Source of the DNA: Vitrella brassicaformis
Taxonomy: Eukaryota; Sar; Vitrellaceae
Length of the DNA stretch: 64,000 nucleotides
Direction of reading: 5' to 3'
NCBI GenBank assembly: GCA_001179505.1
Contig: CDMY01000200.1
Coordinates: 36,411 to 100,410, forward strand
Position numbers and translations under genes: made by a program. Below, piece by piece: positions 1-11,369 of this stretch (the first letter of the stretch is position 1; every line of letters begins with the position of its first letter). Below the pieces are notes generated by a model that worked only from the letters and a program-made list of their open reading frames with translations, was not told the DNA's origin and did no database searches.

Positions 1-458
1 CCGTCGGCCCGCAGGAGGCCCCCATCTTCGGCTGGCGCATCGCGTCATACCTCTTCGACATCGCTGTCGCCAAGGAGGCCATCGGTGAGGCCATCGGTGT
101 GCGGCACAGCGACATGGCCCGCCGTGTGTGTGCGGCAGCGGAGCACTTCGTCCGCTCGGCAGTGTACCAGGTCAGCAGCAACAGGGAGGTGGTGGGCGGG
201 ACGGCCGATGTGGGCGGCCAGGTGGTGCGTGTGCCGCAGCTGCAGTGCTTTGTGGTGGGCGGTGTGGGTGGCCGCAAGATGGAGTTGCGTGAGGTAGTGC
301 AGCGGGCCATCCTGGACGAGGCGGCCAAGTGTGGTGTGGTTGGGGAGATGGACAACGGCTTCAGCAGGGATGTGTCGGCGGTCGAGTGCGGGGCGGTGGG
401 GTGGGTCGACAAGGGGCGGGGCGGCAGGGAGACATTCAGACGGCTGGGGATGACCTGA
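1..458 (+). CDS. Ankyrin-family protein, 3' end (copy 4 of a local family)
   Basis: The window opens inside the last exon of this gene; reading is open from base 2 to a TGA at 456-458. The protein matches, almost residue for residue, the C-terminal region of the three ankyrin genes at 28700-51034, including the shared stretches GPQEAPIFGWRIASYLFD and EVVGGTADVGGQVVRVPQLQ. No ankyrin repeats are visible because they lie upstream of the window. Its last about 40 residues (ending GRGGRETFRRLGMT) resemble ankyrin copy 1 (28700) rather than copies 2 and 3. It is the only family member here on the plus strand, so it belongs to a separate, inverted location. The function of the conserved C-terminal region is unknown; the call rests on family membership. 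Confidence 0.75.
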   Translation, partial: VGPQEAPIFGWRIASYLFDIAVAKEAIGEAIGVRHSDMARRVCAAAEHFVRSAVYQVSSNREVVGGTADVGGQVVRVPQLQCFVVGGVGGRKMELREVVQRAILDEAAKCGVVGEMDNGFSRDVSAVECGAVGWVDKGRGGRETFRRLGMT

Positions 459-1024
459 GATGCACACATGGACAGGTTTGGGTGGAGGCAGGCAGGTAGG
501 GGGGCATAGAGTGTTGGATGGATAGATCGTTATCTGTCGGCTGTCGGCCCGCCCTGTTGTGTTTTGCTTTTGTGTGAGTGGATTTTGACATGTGTGTGTG
601 TGTGTGTGGACAAGTGGTTGGTATATTCTGTTCCTGACAACAATCCCCACTTTGAATTCACTGTTCCCGTCTGTCTCCCGCCCCACCAGGACCCCCGTGT
701 GATCAGTGCAGTGTGTCTGTCTGTCCATCTATCCATCATCAGTCCATCAACCCCTCAATCCCTCAATGTACCCACCCACCCACCCACTCGACTCCCCTGT
801 TGCTCAGTCACTGGAACACCGGCTGAAATGGAAAGGGCCGCTATCTATCTGTCTTCTTCTTCGCTGCCGCCCACACACACACAGCCCCGCCCCCTCTGTC
901 TATCTTTGTGAGGGGCATGACCACCCACCCTTCCGGACCCAGTCATCACACGCATCGTCGCTTGGCGTCTTGTTTTGTTTACAGCGCAGAGAGAGAGAGA
1001 GATCAGTCTTGAGTGCCGCTCACC
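459..1024. other. Intergenic spacer between convergent genes, containing duplicated segment A
   Basis: This lies between the 3' ends of the ankyrin gene and the SECIS-binding-protein-like gene. It holds a (TG)n tract near 590-609 and TGTC-rich sequence, but no convincing exon. Bases about 606-948 recur in inverted orientation at 62402-62757. Confidence 0.6.
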
Positions 1025-2287
1025 TCACTTGTGCTGCAGCCACGTTTCTATCATCTGCAAACCGACTCACTCACTCAGGGTGTCGCATGTCAACAAGCGT
1101 CTCCGTGTCTCTCTCTTTCGTGTCAGTCAGTCACCTGTTTGTACGTGTCTGCACACCTGTGGATGGATTGCACTCCCACGAGGCTCACCCTCATGTTCTT
1201 CCCTAGCGCACGACCCAGCTGGGCCCTGTCAGCAGCACAACACAAACAGCACGGTGTGTGTGTGTGTGCGTGATCCTCTCGCCCTTCTACCTGCTGAGTG
1301 CGAATATGACAGGCACCTCCTTCTTAGCGGCCCCCATCATCAGACACTTGACACGGTCCTCCAGCCCGCCTGCACATGATCAATACACATTCTTTGCGCA
1401 CCATGTGCTTCCCCTTTACCCCCTTGACTGACCTAGGCTGGTGATTTCTTCGATGTTTGGTGCCACCAGAATGACCTTGAGCCGCCCCATGGCTAGCGCG
1501 CGGGACACCTCGCGCAGGCCAGTCAGGGCCACACGCCGATCCCTCGCAGACACTGCCGCTGCTGACGCTGATGCAGAGGAGGAGGCACCCTCAGACTACC
1601 ACAGAAGGAAAAAAAAAAGACAGAGACGGATGAACGTGTCGGGGCTTTCTCTTGTGCTGATCTAGTTAGTTACTGTGGGTGTGGAGGGTCTGCTGGGCGG
1701 CAGGTCTGTCAACCTGGACCGGCACTCGAGCTTGCGCACGTCCCCCAGGAAATGGGCCACGGCATCGTCCAGATCAGCACTCATGGCCTGCACGGCCCTC
1801 CATCCATCAGTCACCAGACACATGATCCATTGTGCCATGCATTTCGATGCTGGTGGCCGGCCACGTACGTGGTCCATGAAGGTTCGGCGGTGGTAGCATA
1901 TCCTGTGCGAGAAGAAGCGGCCTCCGCTCCCACGCTGAAGAACGAACGGGACATGAGGCACGAGACACGAGAGACGAGAGACGAGAGACGAGAGACAGGA
2001 CATATGTCTCTCTGTGTGCGTCCATGTGTGTCTGTGTTTCGGTGTTGGTGTTGGTGTTGGCACCCGCACAGTGGTGTCAGGCTCTGGCTCCGACACATAA
2101 CACATCTCGTTAGCAGCAGACATCCTGCACACACCACACACACAACAGACCACACACAGGATGGCCACTGGACCTTCCTGCCAGCCCTTCCACCCCCACT
2201 CACTCACCATGCCCCGTCGTTCTCCCACATGTGCAGCCGCAGGTCGTCCCTCGGCCAGTGGCTGGGCTCCCTGCCCCCTCTCACCCG
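606..2287. repeat. Left copy of an inverted segmental duplication (segments A and B)
   Basis: Segment A (about 606-948) and segment B (about 1018-2287, the last exons of the SECIS-binding-protein-like gene with their introns) both recur in reverse complement at 62402-64000. Introns are conserved as well as exons, so the copying was DNA-level and fairly recent. The two segments are in swapped order in the right copy, where the 2287 end is joined directly to the 606 end. Confidence 0.8.
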
Positions 2288-4921
2288 TACCGGCGGCGGC
2301 GACGGACACGACTTGCCCGCCGGATGGTGGGGATGCTGGGAGATGATGCTGTGGATCGGGTGCGTGGACGGCACCGCCACTGGTACTGGGGGGCCGGGAG
2401 GGCGCCTCACCGGTCGCCAGTAGGAGAAGGTGGCCTTGGGGCGACGGGAGGGCGGCAGGGAGGACGACAGAGCACAGTGATACCCCTGATCGATCGATGG
2501 ACAAAATGGATTGATTGACTTTTCCCGCCCGAATGCTGCAGTGCTGGTATGCGATGCGTACCTTGTTTCCAGTCCTGTGTTCGTCCTCTTCTTCGCCCGC
2601 AGAGGCTGTGTCGCGCAGCGATGGCGTGAGAAGGACGGATGTGGGGGAGGCGGAAGGGGAGAGGCTGGCGGACGAGGCGTTGTCGTCGTCATTGGGGGGG
2701 CGGTGGGGATGTGTGGACGAGGAGGACGGGTGCAGACTGCCCGTCTCCTTCCTGCTCCTCTCGCGGATGATAATCTTCTTGAGCGATGTCACCTTCTTCC
2801 GCCTGAGGCAGTGAGGGAAACAGATTTACACACAGCCGTCTGGCGATCGACGCATAAGTCACCTTCTCTTCCTCCTGAGGCCCCCGTCGTCCATGTCTCC
2901 GTCTGCCACAGACATGTCCGGCGGCCGCCAGCGGACAGGGCTCCCATACGCACGGCGAGACACGCACCCGTAGCCCACGCCAACACCCACGTTGGGCACG
3001 TCCTACGCCACACACCCACACCCACACAATCACCCCATTCATCCCCCCATATTAATAAATGGACAGGCTGCAGAAGCCTCCTAATGCATTCTTACGTTCC
3101 TCTGCTGCCTCCGCAGGATGATCGGCGGCGGCGGGATGCTCCCGCATATGCCCATCTCGGGGTCCATGGGCCCACCACCCCACGGCATACCCGGCCCACC
3201 TACTCCCATGCCCATTCCCATCCCCGGGCCCCGCCGTGGCGGGGGCGATATCGGCGGTGGGGGAGGTCTTGGGAGGATGCAGGGGTAGGACAAGACCTGC
3301 AGGTACGGGTCCATGGTGTGAAGGCGATAGCCCTCGTCGAGAAAGCGGCCCGGTGGGGGGCCCGTGTAGAAGGGGTCGGGCGGCGGCATGTCACGGGGGC
3401 CGAAAAACGCTCCTTTGTACGAATTGAACGAACGCCGACTCTGGATACATACGGCACACACAAAGACAGCATATGGCTGTGTCGAGGCAATATGCAGCTC
3501 GCTCACTCACCTCATATACCGGCGGTCCGGTGTGTGGGCGCATTGTGATGGGCAGCCGAGGAGGGGTGGGCAGCAGAGGTGGGGGTGCCGCCGGGTGGAT
3601 GATCAGGGGGCCGCCTGGGTAGAGAGCATTCATGTGGACCGACGGCTGAGGCGGACGGATGGACTGCTGCTGGTGTTGGTGCTCGTCGCGATGATGATGA
3701 TGATGATGATGACCTGCATGCACACACATAAACGTCGATGGATGTATCCTCACAGCCCCATTGTGCTCCATTCTCACCATTGGTGTGTGCGTATTGCGAT
3801 GTGGGGGCGTAGCTATCAGGCTGGGTGTTCTGCAAGGGAAATGGCCCACTATCCATCATCAGCATATCGTCAAACCTCTCATGAAGCCCCGGCCCGGGCC
3901 CACTCCCCACCCCGTCCTCTTCCCAGCACACACACCCGCCATGACCCCCACCAACACCAACGCCACCATCAGCCACAGGGACATCCATGTCATATCCGCC
4001 GACAGAAAACCCCCTCCTGTCAGAAAACCCCTGCTGCTGCTGATGCTGATGCTGATGCTGCACAAACCTCGGCTCCTCCAGCAAATGGTGCCTCCGGTCC
4101 TCCCAGCCGTGTCTCTCGCCTCGCCTGGGATGGCTCGGCTCGTCGAAGGAGGGGATGTCCTCCTGGATCGTGTGGATGCGCATCGGCTGGTGGTCGATCA
4201 GAGGGCCGCTGTCTGCCGATGGGCAAGGGAGATGATGCTGTATGTGCGGACGAGGGTTCGGGTGCGATTCGGGAGGTCTGCTGTCTTTCCTGCTGGGGGT
4301 CGATGGCCAGTCTGGGACGGGACGGCTGGAGAGAGAGAGGGGGCCGTTGAGGTCACGGCCCATCCGCCAGATCTCTGAGCGAGGGGGACGGTCAAGACAT
4401 CATCCTTCGTAAGAGAAACTGGTGGGTGTTGTCTATGGTCTATGGCTGACCATCGAGGTACTCGAGCAGTTCCCTGTCGTCGTCTTCATCGTTGACGCCA
4501 GGGGCTATGGTGGCCCTCCGCTGCAGCAGCGAATCACCACCATCCTCCTCGCTGTCAAACGTCGAACGCGACACCATCTGAGACTCTCACACACAAAGAG
4601 ACACAGATTCATGAGCTGGCCCAGGCCAACAACAGCATCATTCAGTCGCGCACCAGCCTGTTGCCCCCTATGTTGTCGTGCTGGTAGTATGACTGTGAGG
4701 GCGTCGGCTCCTCGGGCAGCGTCGGAGAGCGGGCAGAGGCCGACGGCTCCCGCGAGAGAGTGCCGCCGCCCACAGGGCCTGCAGACTCTGAGAATGCAGA
4801 AATGCAGACATCTCGCAAGAAAGCGTTCTTGTCTTTCTTGCGAGTTCGTACCGCTGATGAAGCACCCCAAGGGATTGTCCCGGCCATCCCAGGGCGTCGG
4901 TAGGCCGTCGTCGGACGCCAT
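1025..4921 (-). CDS. SECISBP2: SECIS-binding protein 2-like protein (L7Ae/L30e RNA-binding domain)
   Basis: SECIS-binding protein 2 binds the SECIS stem-loop of selenoprotein mRNAs through a C-terminal L7Ae domain and allows UGA to be read as selenocysteine. I read the start as MASDDGLPTPWDG (ATG at 4921). Exons follow at about 4852-4921, 4654-4787 and 4451-4577, then several low-complexity exons containing a run of seven His and Pro/Gly-rich and Ser-rich stretches. A conserved block contains GREPSHWPRDDLRLHMWEND and FFSHRICYHRRTFMDH. The C-terminal L7Ae domain has VALTGLREVSRALAMGRLKV, LVAPNIEEITSLGGLEDRV, VPVIFALSRAQLGRALGKN and VSLVGVQSIH, which match the order and spacing of the SBP2 family. 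The last exon is 1025-1054, with TGA at 1025-1027. The N-terminus is disordered and its exons are less certain than the C-terminal ones. Segment B (1018-2287) is duplicated at the right end of the window. Confidence 0.82.
1962..1998. repeat. 8-base tandem repeat inside an intron
   Basis: About four units of GACGAGAG-type sequence sit in an intron of the SECIS-binding-protein-like gene. The right-hand duplicate (about 63060) has far fewer units, so the array changed length after duplication. Confidence 0.7.
4812..4844. repeat. 12-bp perfect hairpin inside a 64-nt intron
   Basis: Arms at 4812-4823 and 4833-4844 (CTCGCAAGAAAG and its reverse complement) have a 9-nt loop. It lies in predicted intron 1 (4788-4851) of the SECIS-binding-protein-like gene, starting seven bases after the 5' splice site. 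Confidence 0.75.
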
Positions 4922-5434
4922 CGAGCCTCTATCTGACATGACGATGCATGCACACACAGAGGGAACGAGGCAAATCAATCTCATCAACCATTGTAGAGTC
5001 TGGCACACACATGCATCTGCCTGCACACCGACACATATATCTGTGCTGTGCTGTGCTGCTTTCGTGTAAGTACTCGCAGCTAGCTGTGCAGACAGACAAA
5101 GCCCCATTGCCACCACCGTCCCACCTTTTGTCTTACCGCTTCATTCGGCTCGGCGTCTGCACGACGGTCTTCAGGGCAAAATCAGCCAAGAAATGACAAG
5201 CTACTCATTTCCATATACAAACACAGGCACGTACAGTACGGAAAAGAAAAGACATCGTCGATTCGAATTTTTGATCTCGCATCGTGCCCCCACCGGCGTC
5301 TTGGGGGCGAGCGCGCTCGACTGCGTCTTCGCCCGACAAAACAGACGCACAGGAGAGTTCTGGTCCCCAGCATTAACAGACAACCTCAGCTCTGATTACA
5401 AGTCTAGGGTTCTGACACATCCGTACAATCAGTC
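4922..5434. other. Divergent promoter region
   Basis: Short spacer between the starts of the SECIS-binding-protein-like gene (-) and the RSP3 gene (+). I see no coding exon and no clear core-promoter motif. The two genes probably share a bidirectional promoter. Confidence 0.5.
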
Positions 5435-7473
5435 ATGGCTCCTCCGGGGGTGCAGCCTCAGCACGGGGGCATGACACAGACGGCCACTGAGGCGCCTGCC
5501 CAGCAGTTCGCAGCCCAGCCGCGAGCAGTCGGACCCAGGAAGAAGTATCGCAGCGATGAGCCCGAGGAGTGAGCCACGAGCCCCAATAATGAATGACGTC
5601 TACTGCATACTTCATTCTTGTATCGTTTGCTCACCTTCCTTCTGCAGCACGAGCAAGAATCTGATGTTCAATAAACGCGTGATTCGAGGCAACACATACG
5701 CCGCCATCACGGCGCCGCAGGTAAGGCAATGGAATGGCCAACGGAATCGCTTTGTCTGAGAGGTAGAGTGGCGTGGGGGGTTCGGGTGATGCAGCCTGAT
5801 CCAGTCCAGATAGCGAAAGAGCGGGAGGCGCAGCGTCGTAGACTCCTGAGGGCGCAGCAGGCCGGCACGGGGGGCCCCGGCACCGCCCCTGTGCGGCAGA
5901 GGACACCTGACCCACCCCTTGGACGACAGCACATCGATGTGCAGACAGACAGGTCAGTCAGTCGGCCACACACGGACAAACAAGAGGGAGACGGTGCAGC
6001 GCTATGAGTCAGTCGGTGGCTCTTGTGTGTGTTTGTGTAGGTATTTGGAGGAAATCACGGATCGTGCCATCCAGTTTGACGCCCTGACGCAGACTGAGTT
6101 GATGCTCGATCGGCCGCCGTCGCCGCTCTTCATGCCCGCCAAGATTGGGGTGGACGTCAGCACCCAGATCAAGGAGGGGGAGCTGTTCGACTTTGACCGG
6201 TGAGTCAGAGTCAGCACACACAGCGTACACAACAGCCAGCCATGCGCTTCTCTCCTTCAGTGAGGTGGAGCCCATCTTGGAGGTGTTGGTGGCCAAGACG
6301 CTGGAGCAGTCCATGATGGAGGTCTGTCTGTCTGTCTCTGCCAGCCGATCTCCTTGTCAGTCGCATAAAAGCTGTGTGTCTGTCTTTGTCCACAGGTGTT
6401 GGAGGAGGAGGAGCTGGCAGCGATCCGACAGCACCAGGAGGACTTCGACCGCTCGCGCAACAGCGACTTGCTCGAGGTCCAGCGCATGGAGGCCTCCGAG
6501 AAAAGACGACACGACGAACTGGTGCGCACACAGGCCAGATCGGCCTGCCTGCCTGCCTGCCTGCCTGTCCTCTTCATGTGCCGTGTCTCCCTGGCCTGTT
6601 TCTACGTGTGCAGTTGCGTCGCAAGGCCCAGGCTCAGGCTCGTGCCAAGCAGCAGGCCATTGTGTTCAAGAAGCTGCTGGCCCGCGACCTCAGCCGCACA
6701 TACCTCGGGGCACTTCAGGAAAGGGCACTCGACGGACTCGACGCGGCAGGTTCGACGGACAGAAGGGGGAGAGACACACTACACTTCTGGGGTGAGGTCT
6801 GTCTGTCGGTCGGTCTTGCAGGTGTGTTCCAAGACCCTGTGGGGGTGTCGGTTGAGGCCAACTTCATCCCCTGGCTGCTCGACAACGTTGTGCACCGGGT
6901 ACATACTCGACAAGAGACACGAGCCCGGCGAATGAATAAACCGATAGATACCTGTGTGTGTGTGTGTGGATTGATGCGCCACGTGCAGGTTGAGGCCGAC
7001 AGCCAGGTGTACTCTTCAGTGTTGCAAAAGGCCCTGGAGCAAGCCGTCGAGAACATCGCCGCTCAGCACCAACCGGGACTGCAAGCGTACACAACATACT
7101 CTCACACACTCTCACACAACACAACAGCACAAACACATTCCCTCCCACTCTATCTCCGTGTCTCTCCAGTGAGCGTGACGCAGTCGAGAAGGAATGGGAC
7201 GAGAAGACCGCCGCCATTCGTGCACGCGAGCAGGTACACATACCCACCCCCACACACAGCCATCTCGCTTGTCATGTCTCTCCCTCCCTCTCTCCTCAGG
7301 CCATCCGTGAGGCGCAGGAGGCCGAGGAGCGTCGCATCCGGGAGGAGGCGGAGGCGGCCGCCGCCGCCGAGGAAGCGGAGAGGCAGCGGTTGGCGGCCGA
7401 GGCGGCCGAGAGGGAGGGCGAAGAGGGGGAGGGGGAGGGAGACGAGGAGGGGGAGGGGGACGAGGAAGGATAG
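5435..7473 (+). CDS. RSPH3: Radial spoke protein 3
   Basis: RSP3 is the stalk protein that anchors radial spokes to the outer doublets of motile cilia. The start is ATG 5435 (MAPPGVQPQ). Exon 1 splices (GA|gtgagc to ctgcag|CACGAG) to give EDTSKNLMFNKRVIRGNTYA, the family's hallmark N-terminal motif. Later exons give YLEEITDRAIQFDALTQTE, DVSTQIKEGELFDFD, EPILEVLVAKTLEQSMMEVL, a long charged helix with QAIVFKKLLARDLSRTYL, and NFIPWLLDNVVHRVEADSQV. The C-terminus is a Glu/Ala/Arg coiled coil ending in an acidic Gly-Glu repeat, with TAG at 7471-7473. About nine exons give roughly 340-350 residues, near the length of the conserved radial-spoke-3 core. Introns are TG/TGTC-rich. This is good evidence that the organism makes a motile flagellum. 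Confidence 0.92.
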
Positions 7474-8291
7474 CTAGATAGAGAGACTGTCGTGATACAT
7501 ACATAGGAGACCATGTATGTGTGTGTGTGTGTCTGTGTGGACGAACGAACCGTCGGCGGTCAACGAAATGCAACGAAATGCCGTCCCTATAGTCAGTTAA
7601 TTAGCAGTCAGGGTGCCTGAGTGACAGGCGAGAGAGTCCGTCACGTTGCTGGCACTACAGACGGTGCTGTGCTGCAGCTACGCCATCCTCGCTCGAGAGA
7701 GATCGAGGGGTCTCTACCGGCAGGCAACTCACATAGGCAGCAGCCAGAGAAGAGAGACACAGAAGCAGGCAGACAGTCAGACATGGACTGGCCGCACTAA
7801 TTAGACAGACAGACAGACAGACGGGCAGCACTCGATCAGATAGGGTAGTAGGCAAAAACAAGAGGAGCACGAGACAAGACACGATAGATACGGCAGAAGG
7901 ATGTGCCACATAGATGTGATGCACTGCGTCGTGGCAGGACGGCTGGCGATCAGACAACCGGAATGTTTTGCCATTCGGTTGCCCAGTCACCAACCCCGCT
8001 GCCCCGCGGCAACACATCAACACATCTATCGATGGTCGACATCATGGCCCATCCAGAGACGTTCACACGAACAGAAAGCTTCCTCCCGTCTGGCTGGGCT
8101 GTATATACACACACGCCGGCACGCAGCGCAGATGTATGTGCTTCCTCGCTGCTGCGTTTCTTTCTCTGGCTATTCACAACCGCCGTCCGCCCGCACACAG
8201 AACGGCCCGGGCAAAAGCATACTTACGACCCACAGATAAAGAGGCAGGCAGGCAGGCCTTCCTCCCTGCTGAGTCTGTCTATGTGTGTGTT
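7474..8291. other. Intergenic region between convergent genes
   Basis: About 0.8 kb between the 3' ends of RSP3 and the PDI gene. It contains a short GACA-type repeat near 7805-7822. I see no exon with family similarity and no RNA gene. Confidence 0.5.
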
Positions 8292-9489
8292 TCAGAGCTC
8301 GTCCTTGTCGCCCTCGGTGTCTGCGATTGAGACCATGTAGGTGAGCACGTTCTTGCGCTGCGTGACCCAGGTCTTCTTGTCGGCAGCCATCGAACCCGCA
8401 CCGATCTTCGTCAGCCTCTCCTGCGACAGACACGTCGGCCAGATGCACACAGAGGGAATGGATGACGGTGTGTGTGTTCTGGGTGTCGTGAAGAGAGTGG
8501 TCAGTTACCAGTTCTTTCTTCCACTCTTTGAGTCCCTCCTTGGGGTCGGTGCCCATCTTGTCGAGCATCTTCTTGTAGAACTTGGCCACCTTCTCCATCG
8601 AAGGCTGAACACACACAACACACACAAAACACACAACACACACACGTACACACAGACTCAGATGTACCCATCGTCCAATATATCCCGCCCATCCGTCACC
8701 CACCCGACTCACACCGTCACTCACCTTCTGCTTTGCGATTTCGTCGTCGACTTTCTTCATAGCCCCGTCGAAGCACTCCTTCTTGCCCTTTGCGCACTGT
8801 GCGTACTCCTTGATGAGCGGCTCGAGTGCGGTGATCTTGCCGGCCTCCTCCTTGAGGTCCCCGCCCTTCTTGCGGAAGGTGCCCGCCTTCTGGTTGACGA
8901 ACTCCACCATCGGGTCGGCCTCCCGGCCGCCGTCGTACGGCTCGCTCTCTGTCTTGCCCTTGGGGAAGAACCTAGCACACACAAACAAACAGGGGGTAGA
9001 GACGTCTGTGTGTGTCTTGTGTTGTGTTGTGTGGTGTTTACTTGAGCGTGGGGTAGCCCCTGACTTCATATTTGTCAGACAGTTCCCTCTCGACAGTTGA
9101 GTCGACCTTGGCAATGACGACATCGTCTTCGTCCTTGAAGGTGGCCGCCACCTCCTCCCACGCAGGAGCCATGCGCTTGCAGTGACCGCACCCTGATTGA
9201 CGACGAGAGATCAGCACACACACACGTGCAGGCAGGGCGGAGGTGGGATGTGATGTGCTCTCAGATCTGTGCTCACATGGCGCGTAGAACTTCACGAAGA
9301 CGTTCTTGCTTCCTGCAACGCACACGCACAACCACAACACACGCAAGGCTGATGCGCATCAGCGGCACTCTCGGCTATCCCCGTCACCCCACCGTCCACA
9401 TAAGAGGTGAAGTTGTCGTTTGTCAGGATGGCCACGTCGCTGGCGACGGCCGATGCAAAAGCACCGAGAACAACGAGCAGACTCAGCAT
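8292..9489 (-). CDS. Protein disulfide isomerase, single thioredoxin domain with ERp29-type C-terminus, KDEL-ended
   Basis: An ER oxidoreductase that forms and rearranges disulfides in secretory proteins. The start is ATG 9489. The N-terminus [17 protein letters not shown] is a clean signal peptide, followed by [16 protein letters not shown]. The active site is split by an intron: YAP plus a Trp codon interrupted after T (T|gtgagc to tcag|GG) gives [13 protein letters not shown], the canonical CGHC site. Next come [24 protein letters not shown] and the cis-proline region. A helical C-terminal domain ([41 protein letters not shown]) looks like the ERp29c domain of plant and algal PDI-D. The protein ends EGDKDEL then TGA at 8292-8294, a perfect ER-retrieval signal. 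Length is about 240 residues from about six exons. Confidence 0.9.
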
Positions 9490-9758
9490 TCTGGCACACA
9501 AACAGGCAGATATCTCCGAGCACACCAACACACGTGTTGCGAATGCGAGCTTGGTGGAGATCTGCACACCTCTCCGAAACAGAGGACAACGGCAGATCTG
9601 AGCCGAGCAGCAGCATCAGAGGGCCTACAGCCCGGCGAAAACACCCACAAGCCCCGACACACCAATCGACGAACGACCACCCTCATCCCTCCCTCCCTCC
9701 CCTGACGTGGCTGCTGCGGACCAACCAACGGTGAAGCGCCTCGCTCGGCTCATCGACC

Positions 9759-11337
9759 ATGAGCGCAGCGCTGAAAGAGATGAACAAGAGCGCCACTTTG
9801 GCGTGGTGTCCTCTGAAGGCGCAGCCGAACCTGCTGGCGCTGGGGTCGATGGGGATGGAGCCGTCCCTCGACTTCTGCGACTTCCAGCTGTCCCAGCCCT
9901 CCAAGGACATCTTCTGCAGGGCATCCTGCCCCGTCGAGAGGCGGTTCCACTGCATCACCTGGGGCAGCCTCGGCAAGGACTCGGGCAGCTTCCCGACGGG
10001 CATCCTGGCGGGAGGCATGGAAGGGGGATATGTCACGCTGTGGAACCCAGAGTCCATACTCAGGTAGTGGGGGAGAGAGAGAGAAAGAGAGAGGGAGAAG
10101 CACAGAGGAAACATGCACACACACGCACTCTACAGGGAGGCATCTGATAGTTGATTCCTTCCCTGCCGTGTGTCTGTCGTGTGTCGGTGTGTCTGTGTGT
10201 TGTGTGTGACGGTGTCCCTCCCACCGATGCACTCACTGCAGGTCTGGTGGTCAGGACCCCGGTATGGTTCAGAACCGGCAGGTGCACAAGGGGTCGGTGA
10301 CGGCCCTGGAGTTCAACCCCTTCAGGTCTAACCTCCTCGCCTCCTGCGGCGCCGACTCACAGGTCGCTCACACAGACAGCCAGCCACAGAGGGAGGGAGT
10401 GGGATCCGGACAGTGGTGCGTGTGTATGTATGTGTGTGTGTGTATTGCGTTGTGCACTGCAGGTGCACATCATCAACATCGAGAACCCCGCCAATCCTGA
10501 GATCTACGAGCCGGGATCCACACAACGTATGTATCCGACAAAAGACATCGGCAGGCAGCACAATGAATGCACCCTCTCTCTCTTTGTCTGTGCGTGTGTG
10601 TGCCACGTGTGTCTGCAGAGAGCGAGCATGACGGTCACGGTGCGGGGGAGGTGACATGTCTGGAGTGGAACAGGAAGGTGCAGCACATCCTGGCCTCGGC
10701 TTCCAACACGGGAGTCACCACCATATGGGACCTCAAAATGAAGAAGCCAGCCATCAGGTGGGTGGGCTTAAGAGGGAGGAAGGCATGGGTGGGTGACATA
10801 TCATCAGATCAGAGGCTCCATATGTCTGTCTGTTTATGTGGCTGGTGTGGCTGGTGTGGCTGACCCTTTGTGTGTCAGTTTCCGCGACCCTGCAAATCGG
10901 CAGAGGTGTTCGTCGCTCGCGTGGAACCCTGAAGTGGTGAGATAGAATGGACAGAAGGACAGAAGGGGGAGGGAGGAGATCCATCCAATCCACCGATCCA
11001 CCGACCTGTGCACGTGGTCTCGATGTGTGTCGTTGCAATGAACGCATTGCAGGCGACTCAGATACTGGTTGCCTACGACGACGACAGGAATCCCAGCCTG
11101 CAGGTGAGGGAATGAGTGAGTGACTGAGTCATCCCTCACCACCACACTTGACTGACACACGACCTGTGACTTGTTCTGCATCCGTGTCTGTCAGGTGTGG
11201 GATTTGCGCAACGCCAACTACCCATTCAAGGAGACAGCGGGGCACTCCAAGGGGGTCCTCGACGTCGCATGGAACCTCATGGACCCTAACCTTATGGTAA
11301 GGCGGGCGGCTTGACACGACACACACACACACACACA

Positions 11338-11369
<32 letters not shown>

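Noticed and set aside
45-728. 227-codon minus-strand open frame opposite the first ankyrin exon
   Set aside because: It is the antisense shadow of a GC-rich coding exon followed by TG-repeat sequence; the text is Pro/His/Leu-rich and matches nothing.
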